From Triparma columacea (taxonomy: Eukaryota > Sar > Bolidophyceae > Parmales > Triparmaceae): 64,000 nt of DNA. The position numbers were made by a program, and so were the translations under genes. Positions within the stretch are counted from its first letter, which is position 1; each line of letters opens with the position of its first letter. This document shows positions 31,873 to 43,603 of this stretch, in pieces. Where the stretch lies: contig BRYA01000233.1 in the NCBI GenBank assembly GCA_030267965.1, positions 1 to 64,000 of the forward strand, read 5' to 3'. The notes under the pieces were generated by a model, which saw nothing but the letters and a program-made list of their open reading frames with translations, made no database searches and had not been told where the DNA came from.

Positions 31873-34087
31873 ATGGGCCTACAATATGATGATTCGGCAT
31901 TCTATTACTTCCTCCTGTCCTCCTTCACCCTTTACCTCGTCCCCTCCTACTACTATACCCTCAAGGCCCTCTGGAACTACGTCAAGCCCAAGTCGGAGGA
32001 GTCCCTTGGCGCCGTGGCGAGGACACAGGAGGAGAAGAAGAAGTCAGCCATGATAAAGCAGCGAGCCAAGAAGGACGCCACAATCTTCAAGACCTCCTTC
32101 CTAGTCAACCTCTTCCTTACTGCCGTCCTCACCCTGGCTGCAATCTACTTAATCTACAACCTCTCTCAGGACTCTGAAATCGCCACCTTCGACCCCTACG
32201 AGATCCTCGGCATTGACCGTAACGTTGACAACAAAGGAATAAAGTCTGCCTACCGTCGTAAGTCCCTTAAATACCACCCTGACAAGAACCCTGACAACCC
32301 GGCTGCGGAGGCTACATTCATGCTCATCGCCAAGGCGTACGAGGCGCTGACAGACGAGACTGCTAAGGCCAACTGGGAGAAGTACGGCAACCCAGACGGT
32401 AAACAGGTACGAATGGGCAGACAGAAATCAAAGCCGGACCTAAGACTGTGCAGCACAGCGGCCGCTCACTAACGCAATTCCCCCTTTCCTTGAATCGCTT
32501 CGTTTGCCGCCTCCCCGCAGTCCCTTGAGGTCTCCATCGGCCTCCCAACCTTCCTCCTTGACGGGCAGTGGAAGTACGTGATCCTCCTCTCCTACCTTTT
32601 CGGAATGGTCGTCCTCGTCCCCTCCGTCGTCTGGTTCTACTACTCCAACTCCTCCAAATACGGCGAGAACAACGTGATGTACAAGACCTGGGCTTGGATA
32701 AACCACGCCATCAACGAGGCCACCACCACTGCCGGTATGCCCGAGGTGCTCAGCGGGTGCGCCGAGTACCACGAGCTCTTGATGCCCCCCGCGGAGCACA
32801 TGGACAGGGACAAGAAGGCCATGGTAGCCCTCGAGGGCGGCCTCAGGGGCTTCATGCAGAGGCCAAAGTACCAGCACATCTTGGTCGTCAAGGGGAACTA
32901 CCTGGTGCACGCGCACTGCACGAGGACCGAGCTGCCGGAGTTCTTCCAGGGGCAGCTCGAGGCGGTGCTCCGGGGTAGCAAAAACCTCATGAAGGCGTTT
33001 GTAGACCAGTGCCAGCAGAGGATGTGGATGGGGCCGGCCATGGAGGTCATCAGGTTCAACCAGATGATCACGCAGGGGATGTGGCTCAAATCGACCAACA
33101 GCCAGCTCCTGCAGCTGCCCAACTTCACCAAGGTGCAGGTTAAGGACGCTGCCAAGGTTATGTCAGGTGAGGACGAGAGGGACCCTTTTCTTCAGTCATG
33201 GGCGTTATCGGGGTTATCGGCACTAACACAACCCCTTCTCTTCTCTCCCTTAGGATCTGAGAGCATCGAAAAGTTCCTCTCCCTTGACCTCGACACCAAG
33301 ACCTCCGCCCTTTCCTCCCTCACCCCCCCCCAGAAGGCCGACGTGATCCTTGCTTGCGACATAATCCCCCGCATCTCCGTCACCATCTCCACCTTCGTCG
33401 AGGACGACGAGGACCAGAAGATCTACGCCAACGACCTCATCACCGTCCGCGTCAAGGTCGACCGCCTCAACCTCAAGGAGGGCGAGAATGCGGGACTAGT
33501 GCACGCCCCGAGGTTCCCGGAACCAAGGAAGGAAACCTGGTGGGTCATATTGGCGACCAAGGACGGCAAGATCGTGAGCATCGAGAATGTGGCTAAGAAG
33601 GAGAAGGTGAGAATGAGCGAAGGAAACCACAGAGAAGGACACAGTCTGGAATGGCGGAACCTCCTAACCTCTCAAACCCCCCTTCCCCCCACGTCGTGCC
33701 CAGGTTTTCAACCACGATATCAAGTTCATGGCTCCCCCTCAGGGTGCCTACGACATGATCGTATACGTCGTCAGCAACGACTACGTCGGTCTTGACAAGA
33801 AGCTGCCCCTCCACTTTGACGTCGCGGACCCTTCCCTCCTCCCCAAGTTTGTCCCCCACAAGGAGGACATGGAGCTCGACGAGGAGCCCACGATGTTCGA
33901 GCAGATGATGGCGGGTAACATCGAGGAGGACTCCGAGGACGAGGACAGCGACAGCGACGTCGAGGACGTTACTAGCAAGGTTAAGACGGTTAAGAAGGTT
34001 AAGGAGGAGGATAGCGACAGCGACAGCGACGACGATGATATGCCGGTGCTCAAGAAGGAGGGGGCGGAAGGAAAGAAGGACCAGTAA
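31873..34087 (+). CDS. SEC63: Sec63 translocon component (J domain, Brl domain)
   Basis: Four exons: 31873-32406, 32521-33166, 33254-33606, 33704-34087 (1917 bases, 638 residues). The N-terminus YDDSAFYYFLLSSFTLYLVP matches Sec63, with three membrane spans in the first half. A J domain (DPYEILGIDRNVDNK to YHPDKNPDNP) keeps the HPD motif that activates the lumenal Hsp70. The Sec63/Brl domain follows, and the C-terminus is strongly acidic (DSDSDSDDDD), as in yeast Sec63, where it binds Sec62. It works with Sec61 in ER protein import. The intron before exon 2 ends in CGCTTCGTTTGCCGCCTCCCCGCAG-like sequence, a variant of the acceptor motif repeated in this window. Confidence 0.9.
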
Positions 34088-34234
34088 GAGACCAGCTATA
34101 GTGGAGTAAAGTCATCGTTCAAATTATGCAACCCTTTATTCTTCTTTCTCTCCACGGTGTTCTTCAAGCCCTCAAGTTCCCCTCATTTTCACCAAGCCAA
34201 AAATCACACCAGCTTCCACCGACACAAGCTCCCA

Positions 34235-36399
34235 ATGTCGTCCCAAGATCCCCAATCTGATCCGTCAATTTCTTACGACGTCTTAGTCGCCGACCACAAT
34301 GACCTCCAGAACCACCTTAAGATCCTCTCAACCAAGCTGAGAGAGTACACCCTTGCGCAACAGCAAGCCAAGGCCAGTGAGGTCGCCCTCCTCTCTGCCA
34401 TGGCCTCTGTCTACCGCTCCGGTCGCGTCAACGACCTCCGGCGACGCGGTCAGGACGTTTCGAAGCTTCATGAGGAGCTCCTGAATGACCCCAGGGCCCG
34501 GAGCCTCCTGAAGAGCTTCACGCCGTCGCAATTAGGGGCGGGGGCAGATACATGCTCGTATGCGGACTTCTCTTCGAACCTCGCCGACGGGATCGCGACG
34601 TCTGTAACCGCTGCGGTCAGAGACTATAAGAGGGAGGTGGACTCCCTCTCCGCTCTCGTCCAGGGCTACGCCGAGAGGAAGGCTAGGTACGATCACTACG
34701 TCAGCAAGCTCACATCGCTCTCCGCGAGGGCGGCGTCGGAGGAGGACGGGATGGAGGCGGGTAAAATTTCAGCCAAGCTAGCCAGGAACATGGAGAAGCT
34801 AAAGGCTGCGATCCTCAACCACGACATCGCCCTGGAGCAGGCAAAGGGGGAGCTGAGGGCCGCGACGTCGGGGAAGGGGGTTAAGGGGAAGCTCGATCCG
34901 ATCACCGACAGGCTGCTGCAATTCATGGGACTCGATGCAGGGTGCAGGCTGGGTTACGTTATGGAGGTGAGAGGGGGTTAAGGGGGAGGAAAGGGGGTGG
35001 GGAGTAAAGGAGGGGGGCAAGGCGCACCGCGGAGAACCATGCTAACGCACCTTTCCTCCCACCTTCTCTCTCTCGCCCCTCTTAGCACCAGGAGGAGTAT
35101 GGTCGGACAAAGGGACCCTTGGGCGGGGGGGAGGTGGACAGCGAGAGCGATACCGACTCTGACACTTCGGACATTGACTATGCGCCAGCGGAGGGGGAAG
35201 ATGACGAGTGGGACGAGGAGGAGGTGGGGCAGCCGAAGGATGACAGGGAGAAGCTGGCCCGGATAACGAAGAGGAACTTTCTGCGGCTCTACAAGCCGAG
35301 GTACAAGTCTCTTACGAGGTCCATGCCGAGAGAGAAACCCAAGCACTACGAGGGGTGGTTGTTGGTTAGACAAGAGAGGGTGAGTGGAAAGAAGGGGGCA
35401 AAATCACGAGGGGGGGGGGCAGTCGCNNNCAACTTGCTTTGCATCTACGGCAATTCCAACGAGCCTCTCTTTGGGATTCGTCCCCTCTACGATTTAAAGA
35501 TCAAGAACGTTACTGAATGGGAAAGCAAGTCCCCTCACGGCTTAATTGTCGAGGACGGGTATCAGGACGATAGAAAGTTCTATTTGAAGTGCGACGAAGA
35601 TGCGGGGGGGTGGCTGAAGGCGCTTTTGAGGGCTTCCTGCTGGGACGATGGACGAAGCAGAATGAACATTCTTGGAACTCTGACCAAGATCAAAAAGTTA
35701 ACCGCGAGCAAGGCCGGCGAGGCCGCTTCTCCAAGAACATCTCCGCAGGTCAAGATGTCGTCAAAATCACGCTCGAGCGCACCTCCCCTTTCATTGAAGA
35801 GCATGAAAGTAACCCAGGAACAGCAGCAGCGAAGAGTTGAGCCAGCATCACTTGGGGCGGGGGCAGGAGTGAGGAGAAGGCCAAGTAACTACGCGAATCC
35901 TTTCTCGGGGGGAAGTGGGGGGCGCGAGAACGACTCTCCCGTCATGTTCGGGAAGAAGAACAGGAGAACTGTCGCGTCTCCTGCTCCTCCTCCTCCCGCT
36001 CCCACCGCTGCCCCTGCTTCCTCAATCGAACCGTCGCCGAGCAATCCGTTTGACTCCTCTGACGATGAGGGAGACTACGATGACGACGACGATGACGAAA
36101 TACTCCCCCCTCCGCCCTCGCTCAACCCGTTCCGCAGTTCATGTGGTGCCCCAGAGGAGCTAGAGGAAGAGATTGATACCTCCCAGAGTACAGACGACTT
36201 CCTTTCCTTGAGTGAGAACGGCGTAATCAACTACAAACGGTTCCTCGCATGGGATGAGGTGCAATCTGCAATCGAAACGGGGGACATCTCTGAGGATGAA
36301 ATCTCCGTCCTTTGGCTTGAAGTGGCGGGAGGAGGGGACAGCGTTGACCAAGAGCAATTCACCAAGCTGGTTGGTAAATTAGAGGCTCGTCTCCTTTGA
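34235..36399 (+). CDS. BAR-like, PH domain protein with acidic/proline linker
   Basis: Exons 34235-34966, 35086-35379 and about 35423-36399; the last boundary is hidden by an N run at 35427. The N-terminal ~240 residues form a long helical domain like a BAR fold (AAVRDYKREVDSLSALVQGY, KLARNMEKLKAAILNHD). Next comes an acidic segment (SESDTDSDTSDIDY), then a PH domain split by the intron (HYEGWLLVRQER, then FGIRPLYDLKIKNVTEWES, ending GGWLKALLRAS). A Ser/Pro-rich linker contains three NPF/NPFR-type motifs (SNPFDS, LNPFRS, ANPFSG) that could bind EH domains. The end (INYKRFLAWDEV to VDQEQFTKLVGKL) resembles degenerate EF-hands. Endocytic membrane-shaping is inferred from the architecture. Confidence 0.6.
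35427..35429. other. Assembly gap (NNN) at an intron-exon boundary
   Basis: Three Ns follow a run of G at the 3' splice site of the BAR-PH gene, so the first residues of its third exon are uncertain. Confidence 0.9.
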
Positions 36400-36533
36400 T
36401 GCAAAAAAATTCCAACTTGACTTTTTACCCCTTCATTCCTTTCCAGATCCTTGCTTTTTTGTTTAGATCCAGTAGAAGCAGCAGGACATAGTCATCCCGT
36501 GTCCCGACTTCCTCAGCAACTCCCGTAATTATT

Positions 36534-37430
36534 ATGGAGAGGAAAGAGGTGATCAAGTTGTGCGGTCTCTTGTTTGTCTTTACAGCCTGCTATTTCTCGG
36601 GCAAGACCATCGTTGACAGCATTGAGGCGCTTAGGGGAGAGTGGGTGCACTGGCCATTTGGAGCAATTATACCTGTTATTGTGGTGGTGCAGTACGTGCG
36701 TAGGTGTGTTCCCCCGATCTATGGCATCTGTGGTCCTATCTCTAGTGTTGTCCTGCTAATCTTCGCAGACAAGCTCGGGGCTTACCACGGTGCTTTGTTG
36801 TACCAGTCGATGAAACTCGAGGAGCTCATAATTATGCCTTCCCTCAGGTATTTGTATAGTCAACAGATGGAGCAGGTTATAGAGGGAGGTGAGGAAATTT
36901 GGTGGCTTTCCAATTCATTCCGACGGGGCCTCAAGATGTTCGATGACACATACTCGGAGATCGTTGTGGGGGCTAGCTGGTCCAAGCAGTGGTTCACCGT
37001 CTGGATGTTCAATATGACGTACTTCTTCAATGATTACGTGTGCTTATTCTGGTTCTCCACGCGGTCGAAGATGCCCTATTTTCACTACTGTGGGGCCTAC
37101 GTCGTGGGCATAGTGCTAGAGTATCCAAAGACTCTCTTCAAGTTCAAAATTTACACCGGGCTTCTCGACGCAGCTAGTAGCTCTAGCTTCTGGGACGTCT
37201 TCGCCCATGCGGCTGATTTCGCCTGGTACGAACTTTTACTTTTCGGCTTGACAACGTGCTGTGCAACCCTCTTCGTTCACGGGCTCCACATACGGATGGT
37301 ATTCAGGGCGTGTGTTGGGAACAGGTTCAAGGAGGAGGGAGTGGGGGTAGTGGAGGTAGGGGTAGTTGAGGTGGGGGAGACGCCACAACTAAGGAGGGAA
37401 GGCGAGGAGGTAAAGAAGTTAATGGTTTGA
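36534..37430 (+). CDS. Multipass membrane protein, unknown
   Basis: A single-exon frame of 298 residues with seven or so hydrophobic segments (LCGLLFVFTACYFSG, GAIIPVIVVVQYV, SVVLLIFADKLG, FNMTYFFNDYVCLFWF, YVVGIVLEYPKTLF, LLLFGLTTCCATLFVHGL) and short loops. The C-terminal tail is hydrophilic and has a small internal repeat (GVVEVGVVEVGE) from a GGTAGTGGAGGTAGG-like DNA repetition. I do not recognise a family. It is close behind the BAR-PH gene and convergent with the NAPE-PLD-like gene (35 bases between stops). Confidence 0.55.
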   Translation: MERKEVIKLCGLLFVFTACYFSGKTIVDSIEALRGEWVHWPFGAIIPVIVVVQYVRRCVPPIYGICGPISSVVLLIFADKLGAYHGALLYQSMKLEELIIMPSLRYLYSQQMEQVIEGGEEIWWLSNSFRRGLKMFDDTYSEIVVGASWSKQWFTVWMFNMTYFFNDYVCLFWFSTRSKMPYFHYCGAYVVGIVLEYPKTLFKFKIYTGLLDAASSSSFWDVFAHAADFAWYELLLFGLTTCCATLFVHGLHIRMVFRACVGNRFKEEGVGVVEVGVVEVGETPQLRREGEEVKKLMV

Positions 37431-37465
37431 GCTTTCTTATCTGAACAACAATTCTATTTTTGGCA

Positions 37466-39303
37466 TTATATTGCAACATTGTCTTGTTCGTCCCAATTTT
37501 CTTCGGCTAATCTTGGGTTTGCCTTGATGCTTCCCCCGTGAGGCAGGGTCACGAACTCAGTTGATCGACAGATCCCAAGCTTCTCACAACTTTTGTCGAG
37601 CTCATCGAGGGGTTCGCGCCAAGCCTCGTCGGCGAGGGCGAATGTCCCCCAGTGCACGCCAAGGGATATCTTGGCTTCTATCCTGCGGTGCACCTCTACC
37701 GCCTCAGCCGGGTCAATATGCTGCGACCTCATGAACCAACGGGGCTTGTAGGCCCCAATCGGTATGGCTGCGATCTCAAAGGGGCCGAGGCGGTCTCCAA
37801 TCATTTCAAAGAGCGGGAACTCGTCTGGCATTCCGGAGTCTCCAGCGTAGAAGAAATTCTCGTTGAAGAAATTAGTCACTGCCCAGGAGCACCATAGACG
37901 GAGATTGCGATCAAAGGGAGTTCGGGAGCACCAGTGTTGGGCGGGGGCGCAGGTTACTTTTACGGAAGGGGGGGGGGGGGCAGGGGAGGAGCAGGGGTCG
38001 AGAGGAGGGTAAGTAGCGGTATCCCACCACGACATTTCCGTCACGTCCGAGGGAGATATGTCGAGATTGGCGAGCATTATTTTCTTGGTTCCCTCGGGGA
38101 CGAAGTAGTGAATGGGCTGGAAATAAATGAAGCGATGACCATAGGGGGGATTAGTTGCTTTGTTCGGGACAACGAAATAAAAGGTACAGGCGCACACCTG
38201 CCATTCTTACCTTTATCTTTGAATTTTCGAGGATTTTTAGAGAGCCAAAATCCAAGTGGTCAAAGTGGTCATGGGATATGAGGACGGCATCGATCTTGGA
38301 GCCCAGGGTGTCCAAACCCGGGTGATCGTCGTATACAGACCTGTAGCGGAGTGGACCAATGTTGGGGATGAAGGACGCCCGGGGGGTGAAGTGGGGATCA
38401 GTTATAAAGTTGTAGGAGGAGGTGGGAGAGGCCGGGACGGTGAATACCACGGTCGAGTGACCGAGCCATGTTGCAACGCCGGGGCCGTCGTAAGTGGTCT
38501 GGTCAGGTATTTTGGGGGCGGTGGTTGGAACATCAGAGGAGGTGGTGGGGATGAGGGGGTTCGTAAGGATTGCTGCGACGAGCGAATGAGGGTGCAGAGG
38601 GGGGTTACGTTAGGGGGGATTAATTTCGGGTTAAGTTTCGTGTGGGGGTTGGTGGGGCAAAGTCTAGGAAGGCTGGTATCCCATAAGGTAACAGACCCTG
38701 GATGGCTGGCTATCGCTTTGTGTGTATTTGCTTCGTTGTATATTCAGCTGCGCTCGCTCACAACACCATCGTCGTCGTACAAATCTGCATTTGCTCACCT
38801 CTCTCCCACTGCCAGCCCAAGAACTCAGAAAATGATTTCTTGGTAGAGTCAACGCCCCAGGGTACCACGTAACGACCAAAACGAGTCTTGGTTGCGAGAG
38901 GCTTGCCGCAGGAGTCGAACCAACCTCTTCCCAAGTCCTTGTTAAACTCGCCGCCCTCAGGAAGCTTGATACTCATGCTATGCTCATAGCGAAACCTTCT
39001 TACTTCGTCCCTCTTCTTCTTGTAGGACACCCTGATGTCTTTGAGACGCGGTCGCTTCTCCATCGTCTTGTCTATCCTCGACTCTATCTTCGACCTGAGA
39101 TTTGTCCCCGCACTCGCCAATCCATCCTTCATTTTATTCGTGAACTTTACACGAACCTCCTTTCTACGAGAAGGTGACGAAGAAAATAGGGCAAAGAATT
39201 CTTCAGAGGATATAGGAAAGTGAACGTATGTCCGACGCGCAAGGAAATTGGGAGAAAGTCTGGGCCGTCGAAGGGTTGAGAGCATTTTCACGCAGAGCAA
39301 CAC
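37466..39303 (-). CDS. NAPE-PLD-like metallo-beta-lactamase-fold phosphodiesterase
   Basis: Three exons, 38799-39303, 38211-38572 and 37466-38116 (1518 bases, 505 residues; a start at 39285 is equally possible). The catalytic core keeps the zinc motif SHDHFDHLD, then APAQHW, TPFDRN, AGDSGMPDEF, AIPIGAYKPRWFM, HIDPAEAV and HWGTFAL, all typical of N-acylphosphatidylethanolamine phospholipase D, which releases N-acylethanolamines from membrane lipids. The N-terminal ~100 residues (LSTLRRPRLSPNFLARRTYV, then a basic helical stretch) look like a mitochondrial presequence plus extension; the extension matches nothing I know. Vertebrate enzymes are near 390 residues. Confidence 0.8.
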
Positions 39304-39546
39304 AACTCAAGGAGATGGCGTGGTGTTTACACCAGATAGAAAGTATGAGAGTGTCAGATAAGGGTTCAGAGTCGTACGAAAAAGTATGTGTATATATATA
39401 TATAGGATTTAAGTGGGACAAGTTCTCAATTAGTGGGCACTTTGCAGAATCATTATATCTCCTCCAAGCTCCTAAAATACATAGAAGAAGGCTGTCGTGT
39501 TTTTCTCGTCATTGAATAGCAAACATCCGTAAACAGCAATCCTCCA

Positions 39547-40673
39547 ATGTCTCTCTTCGCTCTTTTTCGACCGACTCGAGCCGTAGGCACGCATCTGGTT
39601 TCGAGGGTTTTGAGCAAGACTGTACGACCTGGAGCACGCTATTTTGCGGATATGCCTGCAAATCTGAATATTACAGATGCTCATGCCATCGATTTAGTTA
39701 ATGCCCCACCTCCTCCACCCAAACCTAGCTTGGTTGATGGTGATCTCATGGAGGAACTCAGTTCGGTGATTAAAGCCGTCGATATGCTCGAAGCTTACGA
39801 CGTTGAGAGAGAGGACCTGGTCCTGCCGGAGCATTTGATTCAGGAGGGCGAGTTACATAGTAGTCTTGAGGTGGGCACATTCAACAACAATGGAGAGGAG
39901 GTAGTTGGTTCTGGGGAACCGCTGCCATTCTGGCCCTCGCTTGAGACCGGCATGGTCAGGAAGGACCTTCTTCATAGAGTCTTCGTCCACCAGCGCAACA
40001 AGGCGAGAGGGAAGCGTACCGCCAAGGTGAGGAGGAAGTGAGGAAGGAAGGAAGAAGGGTGGAGCAAAGCAAAGTGAAGACCAAATAGCCTGGCGACCCT
40101 CCCTGATTTCGCTAACCCGTTTCTCGTCACCTTGTTCTTCCCAATCTTTCCCCACTAAAGGTTAAAACTTACAATGAGAAATCCGGAAGCGGCAAGAAGC
40201 CGCACCAGCAAAAAGGAACCGGCAGAGCAAGGCAGGGAAACAAGCGCAGGCCTGGTAGCAGAGGAGGGCTCAAGGCACATGGACCAAAAGGCATCATTCA
40301 GGACTACGCGAACACGAAGTTGAACGCCAAGATGTTTATGCAGGGGGGGTTGATCGCATTAAGAGCAAGGCTCAGAGAGGGACAGATCAAAGTCGTTGAG
40401 GGTTTCAAGGGCGACAAAACAAAGGAAGTGGAGAAGGGTGTGCTGGGAGTCTTTGGAGAAAGCGCCAGGAAGGGATTGCCAGACGGCGGAAAGACTCTCA
40501 TCTTGATGGGTGAGGAGGAGGGAAGGGAGAACGCTGAATTCATCAGAGCCACAGCAAACATTTTCCATGTCTCAACTCTCAAGGCTACTAGAGCTAATAC
40601 TTGGGATGTATTAAGGAACGAGAGGGTGCTCATGAGCAGGAAAGCATGGGAAGAGTTGAGGGATAAGTACTAG
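39547..40673 (+). CDS. Mitochondrial ribosomal protein uL4
   Basis: Two exons, 39547-40026 and 40161-40673 (330 residues). The core matches bacterial-type uL4: HRVFVHQRNKARGKRTAK, then GSGKKPHQQKGTGRARQGNK with the conserved QKGTGRAR loop, HGPKG, and LRARLREGQIKVVE. The N-terminus FALFRPTRAVGTHLVSRVLS is a basic presequence, so the protein should act in the mitochondrial large ribosomal subunit. About 100 residues between presequence and core are lineage-specific and acidic. It is divergent from the NAPE-PLD-like gene with about 240 bases between. Confidence 0.88.
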
Positions 40674-41566
40674 AAGTTCTGGAAGGCGCACGTTTGTGAA
40701 GAAATTAATTTTATTTTGGAAGGGGCATGGTATCGTAAAGAATGGGATTATCGGTGAGTTGGGAGTTGCTGAGGCCGGCGGCGGGAAACTCTCGGGAGTT
40801 GTTGTCAGTGGCTCTCTGCTCTGTTCCTTTTCCAGCCAATAACAAGAACCATTGAAAATTTCAAAAATTGACAAAAATCGGCAAAATGAAATTGATTAAC
40901 TGAGACTTTAAAAATCTATCATATTCTACTGTATCATATCAGAAACTAATGTTGTATAAAAATGTGTCCTTAATTAGATCTTGATAAATAGTGAAAATAT
41001 TTTTTCAAAGGTTTCAAATAAACATGAAAATAAATTTTGGATCCAAAATATATATGAATAATCATTAGAATTAATATTGGGGCATAAAAATGAAAAATAA
41101 TTGTCACAGATATATCAAATTTTCATAACTGATTCTATTTTGATTTTCAATAAACTATAGTGCTTAAGATAGATTGAATAGTATACATATGTATATAAAC
41201 TTGTATTTGAAAAGAATCTCACTTGGTCACGAAAAATCGTGGTTGTCGTAGAAACCGCTAAGGTAAGATAGCTAATAGATTTGCATGTCTAAATAGTGGA
41301 TCATTCACATATTCATTATTCACAGTGGTTTTACATGGTTGCGTTTATCAGTGTCAACGTTACTCTAGCACTGTAAATAGCTAAACTTTCCAATATAAAA
41401 ATCGGTATTACAGGTGACCAAAAAAAAACCTTACTGAAAATACATTCGTAGGTCCAAATTTTTTTGTGGTGACGACGAAGGCTTATTATTTTCCACTACG
41501 TCTTACGCTTTTCTTTCAACAGATTACCACGACCCACCCCCCCCACGGTACTAAATACCAGCCCCT
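40674..41566. other. AT-rich intergenic region
   Basis: Nearly 900 bases of strongly AT-rich DNA (especially 40850-41500) between convergent genes, unlike the GC-rich coding surroundings. No frame, tRNA or repeat is seen. It could be a spacer, a replication-initiation-prone AT island or a decayed insertion. Confidence 0.55.
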
Positions 41567-42328
41567 TCATCCGTAACATCTGATAGTGTCCTTACATCCC
41601 TTCTCTGCCGACTGAGCCGTCCCCATTCGCCCTCCCTTCTCGAGATACTGCTGGTGGTAGTCCTCCGCTGGCCAAAACACGCCTACCTTCTCTAACTCAC
41701 TAGCAATCGATCTGCGGTAGTTGCCTTTCTCGACCTCGAAGCGGGCCTTGGCGACTTCCATCTGGGCATCCGAGTGGGGGTAGACGCCAGTGCGGTATTG
41801 GGTACCACGATCATTGCCCTGGCCATTTACCGTGGTCGGATCGACGCGATCAAAGAATGTATTGAGAAGATCCTCATAGGTGCACGTGTCATCATAGTAA
41901 ACCTGGATGGCCTCGGTGTGTCCGGTGCTACCGCTGCAAACCTGCCCATACGTTGGTTCTGGCTCGGGTCCTTGGCAATAACCAACAGCCGTCTCCACAA
42001 CGCCAGGAACCCTTTGGTAAGCGAGCTCTAGGCCCCAGAAACACCCTCCTGCAAAGGTGGCAATGTTGTAACCCTTCTCGCTCTTCTCCGCAATCTCCCC
42101 TGCCAGTGCCAACTTTCCCATCTCTTTGGCCGCGCCTTTGAGGTTATCGTAAACGATCTTCTGCCCTGCCGCCCCCCCCCCCCCAAAGAGGCTCCCGAAC
42201 ATCCTTCTCTGGACGAGAGATATATTGGCCCTCTGAGCGTGTCGGCTAAAAGCAGGTACTACTGCAGGACTGAAAGCATGAGCTCCCTTGAGAACGCCCA
42301 GAGCAAGGATTCCGAACGATTTTCTCAT
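41567..42328 (-). CDS. msrA: Peptide methionine sulfoxide reductase A, plastid-targeted
   Basis: One exon, 253 residues from the ATG at 42328. MsrA repairs methionine-S-sulfoxide in proteins. The catalytic FAGGCFWGLE, VGYCQG, STGHTEAIQVYYD, FFDRVDPTT, GTQYRTGVY and EDYHQQYLEKGG motifs are all present. The leader, MRKSFGILALGVLKGAHAFSP, is a signal peptide followed by the AFSP motif; a cleavage site before Phe with a following basic, Ser-containing stretch is the bipartite plastid-import signal of diatoms and relatives. This is the best single lineage clue in the window. Confidence 0.88.
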   Translation of the reverse strand: MRKSFGILALGVLKGAHAFSPAVVPAFSRHAQRANISLVQRRMFGSLFGGGGAAGQKIVYDNLKGAAKEMGKLALAGEIAEKSEKGYNIATFAGGCFWGLELAYQRVPGVVETAVGYCQGPEPEPTYGQVCSGSTGHTEAIQVYYDDTCTYEDLLNTFFDRVDPTTVNGQGNDRGTQYRTGVYPHSDAQMEVAKARFEVEKGNYRRSIASELEKVGVFWPAEDYHQQYLEKGGRMGTAQSAEKGCKDTIRCYG

Positions 42329-42354
42329 TGATTCTGTGAACAAACGAGCGAGGT

Positions 42355-42414
42355 GGGTCAATTAGGGAAGTGTCAGCACGCTATGGGTCAATTGGGGAAG
42401 TGTCAGCATGCTGA
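42355..42414. repeat. 30-bp direct duplication in a divergent promoter
   Basis: Two adjacent 30-base units (42355-42384, 42385-42414) of GGGTCAATTRGGGAAGTGTC differ at a few positions. They sit upstream of the msrA start and of the RBM42-like gene and could carry doubled binding sites. Confidence 0.85.
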
Positions 42415-42634
42415 CTTGGCTCGACAAATCCCTGAAAACACCCAACATCCAACGACACTTGAAATAAAATGTCACAGAGCGACGCAAAAATGGATAAAAA
42501 TAGACACATGCATTCGCGAACTGGACAACACCGTGCAACATCTTCACACACTCACACCTTTTTTGCACACATCTGGGCAATCCATCCCCAACCCCAGGAT
42601 CTTACCACAAACATCCTCGAGCCAAAACCGAACC

Positions 42635-43516
42635 ATGTCGGATGACCTCGACGCATTCTTCAGCGACGTGGCTGCTGCTGAAGCCTCAGTGAAGCCTTCC
42701 GATGAAACTTTTGAGGAAGAGGACGATAACCATCGAACAAAAAAAAGGAAATTGGACAATACTCCTGTCATTCAAACGATTTCTTCGGTCTCAGCCAAAC
42801 CCATGAAGGCCGCTGAAACCTTGGTCAAGAAGATGGAACAACAACAGCCCTCATATCCTGCTCCTCCCCCTCCTCAGCCCGTTTATCAGCAGTCCTATGT
42901 CCACCCTTCTGTTGCTCCGTACCACCAGAGGCAAGCACCAGTACCGAAGCCCCCGCCAAAACCAGTTGCACCCAAGGTTGAGAAGCAGACTAATGCCGCC
43001 GTGCGCTCGGCTGCAGGAAAGACGTGGATAGACCACAGGTGAGAAGCAGGCAGCATTGCGGCAAAGCATAAACGTACCCCCCCCTTTCACTAACGCAAAC
43101 CCCCTCCCGCGGCCTTGCTCCACTCTTTGCAACTTCTCGCCTTCGTCCTCTTTTTCGCTCACCTTCACCTCATTCGTCACAGTCTTGAGGACTGGCCGGC
43201 AAATGACATTCGGCTGTTCGTGGGTGATATTGCGAAAGAGGTGAACGAGTCAATGCTTTTGAACGCGTTCAAAGAATACAAAAGTTGCGCCAAGGTCAAG
43301 ATCATCTATGACAAGAGGACAGGAGCTAGTAAGGGATTTGGTTTTGTCTCTTTTTTGGACGCCAAGGACGCGGCAAACTGCCTGCGGCAGATGAACGATA
43401 AGTTCATTGGGGGTAGGCCAATAAAGGTCAAGAAGTCAGAGTGGAAGGACCGTGACATGAAGGAGGTGAAGAAGAAGAACAAACGGGACGATAAGAGGAA
43501 GAAGGAGTGGATCTAA
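42635..43516 (+). CDS. RNA-binding protein, RBM42 type
   Basis: Two exons, 42635-43038 and 43183-43516 (245 residues). The acidic N-terminus (DDLDAFFSDVAAAEAS) and Pro/Gln-rich middle are disordered. The C-terminal half has RSAAGKTWIDHRLEDW followed by a single RRM: RLFVGDIAKEVNESML, then KGFGFVSF and GGRPIKVKKSEW. The W-x-D-x-x-L-x-x-W lead-in with a C-terminal RRM is characteristic of RBM42, linked to splicing and stress RNPs. The end is a lysine-rich tail. Confidence 0.85.
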
Positions 43517-43603
43517 GCTAAACGTAGCACAGCAAAATTTCCCCATCTTTTCTCCCCCCTCCCCCCCCTTCCCCCCCCTCTTTCGCGCTTCTACCACCAC
43601 AAC

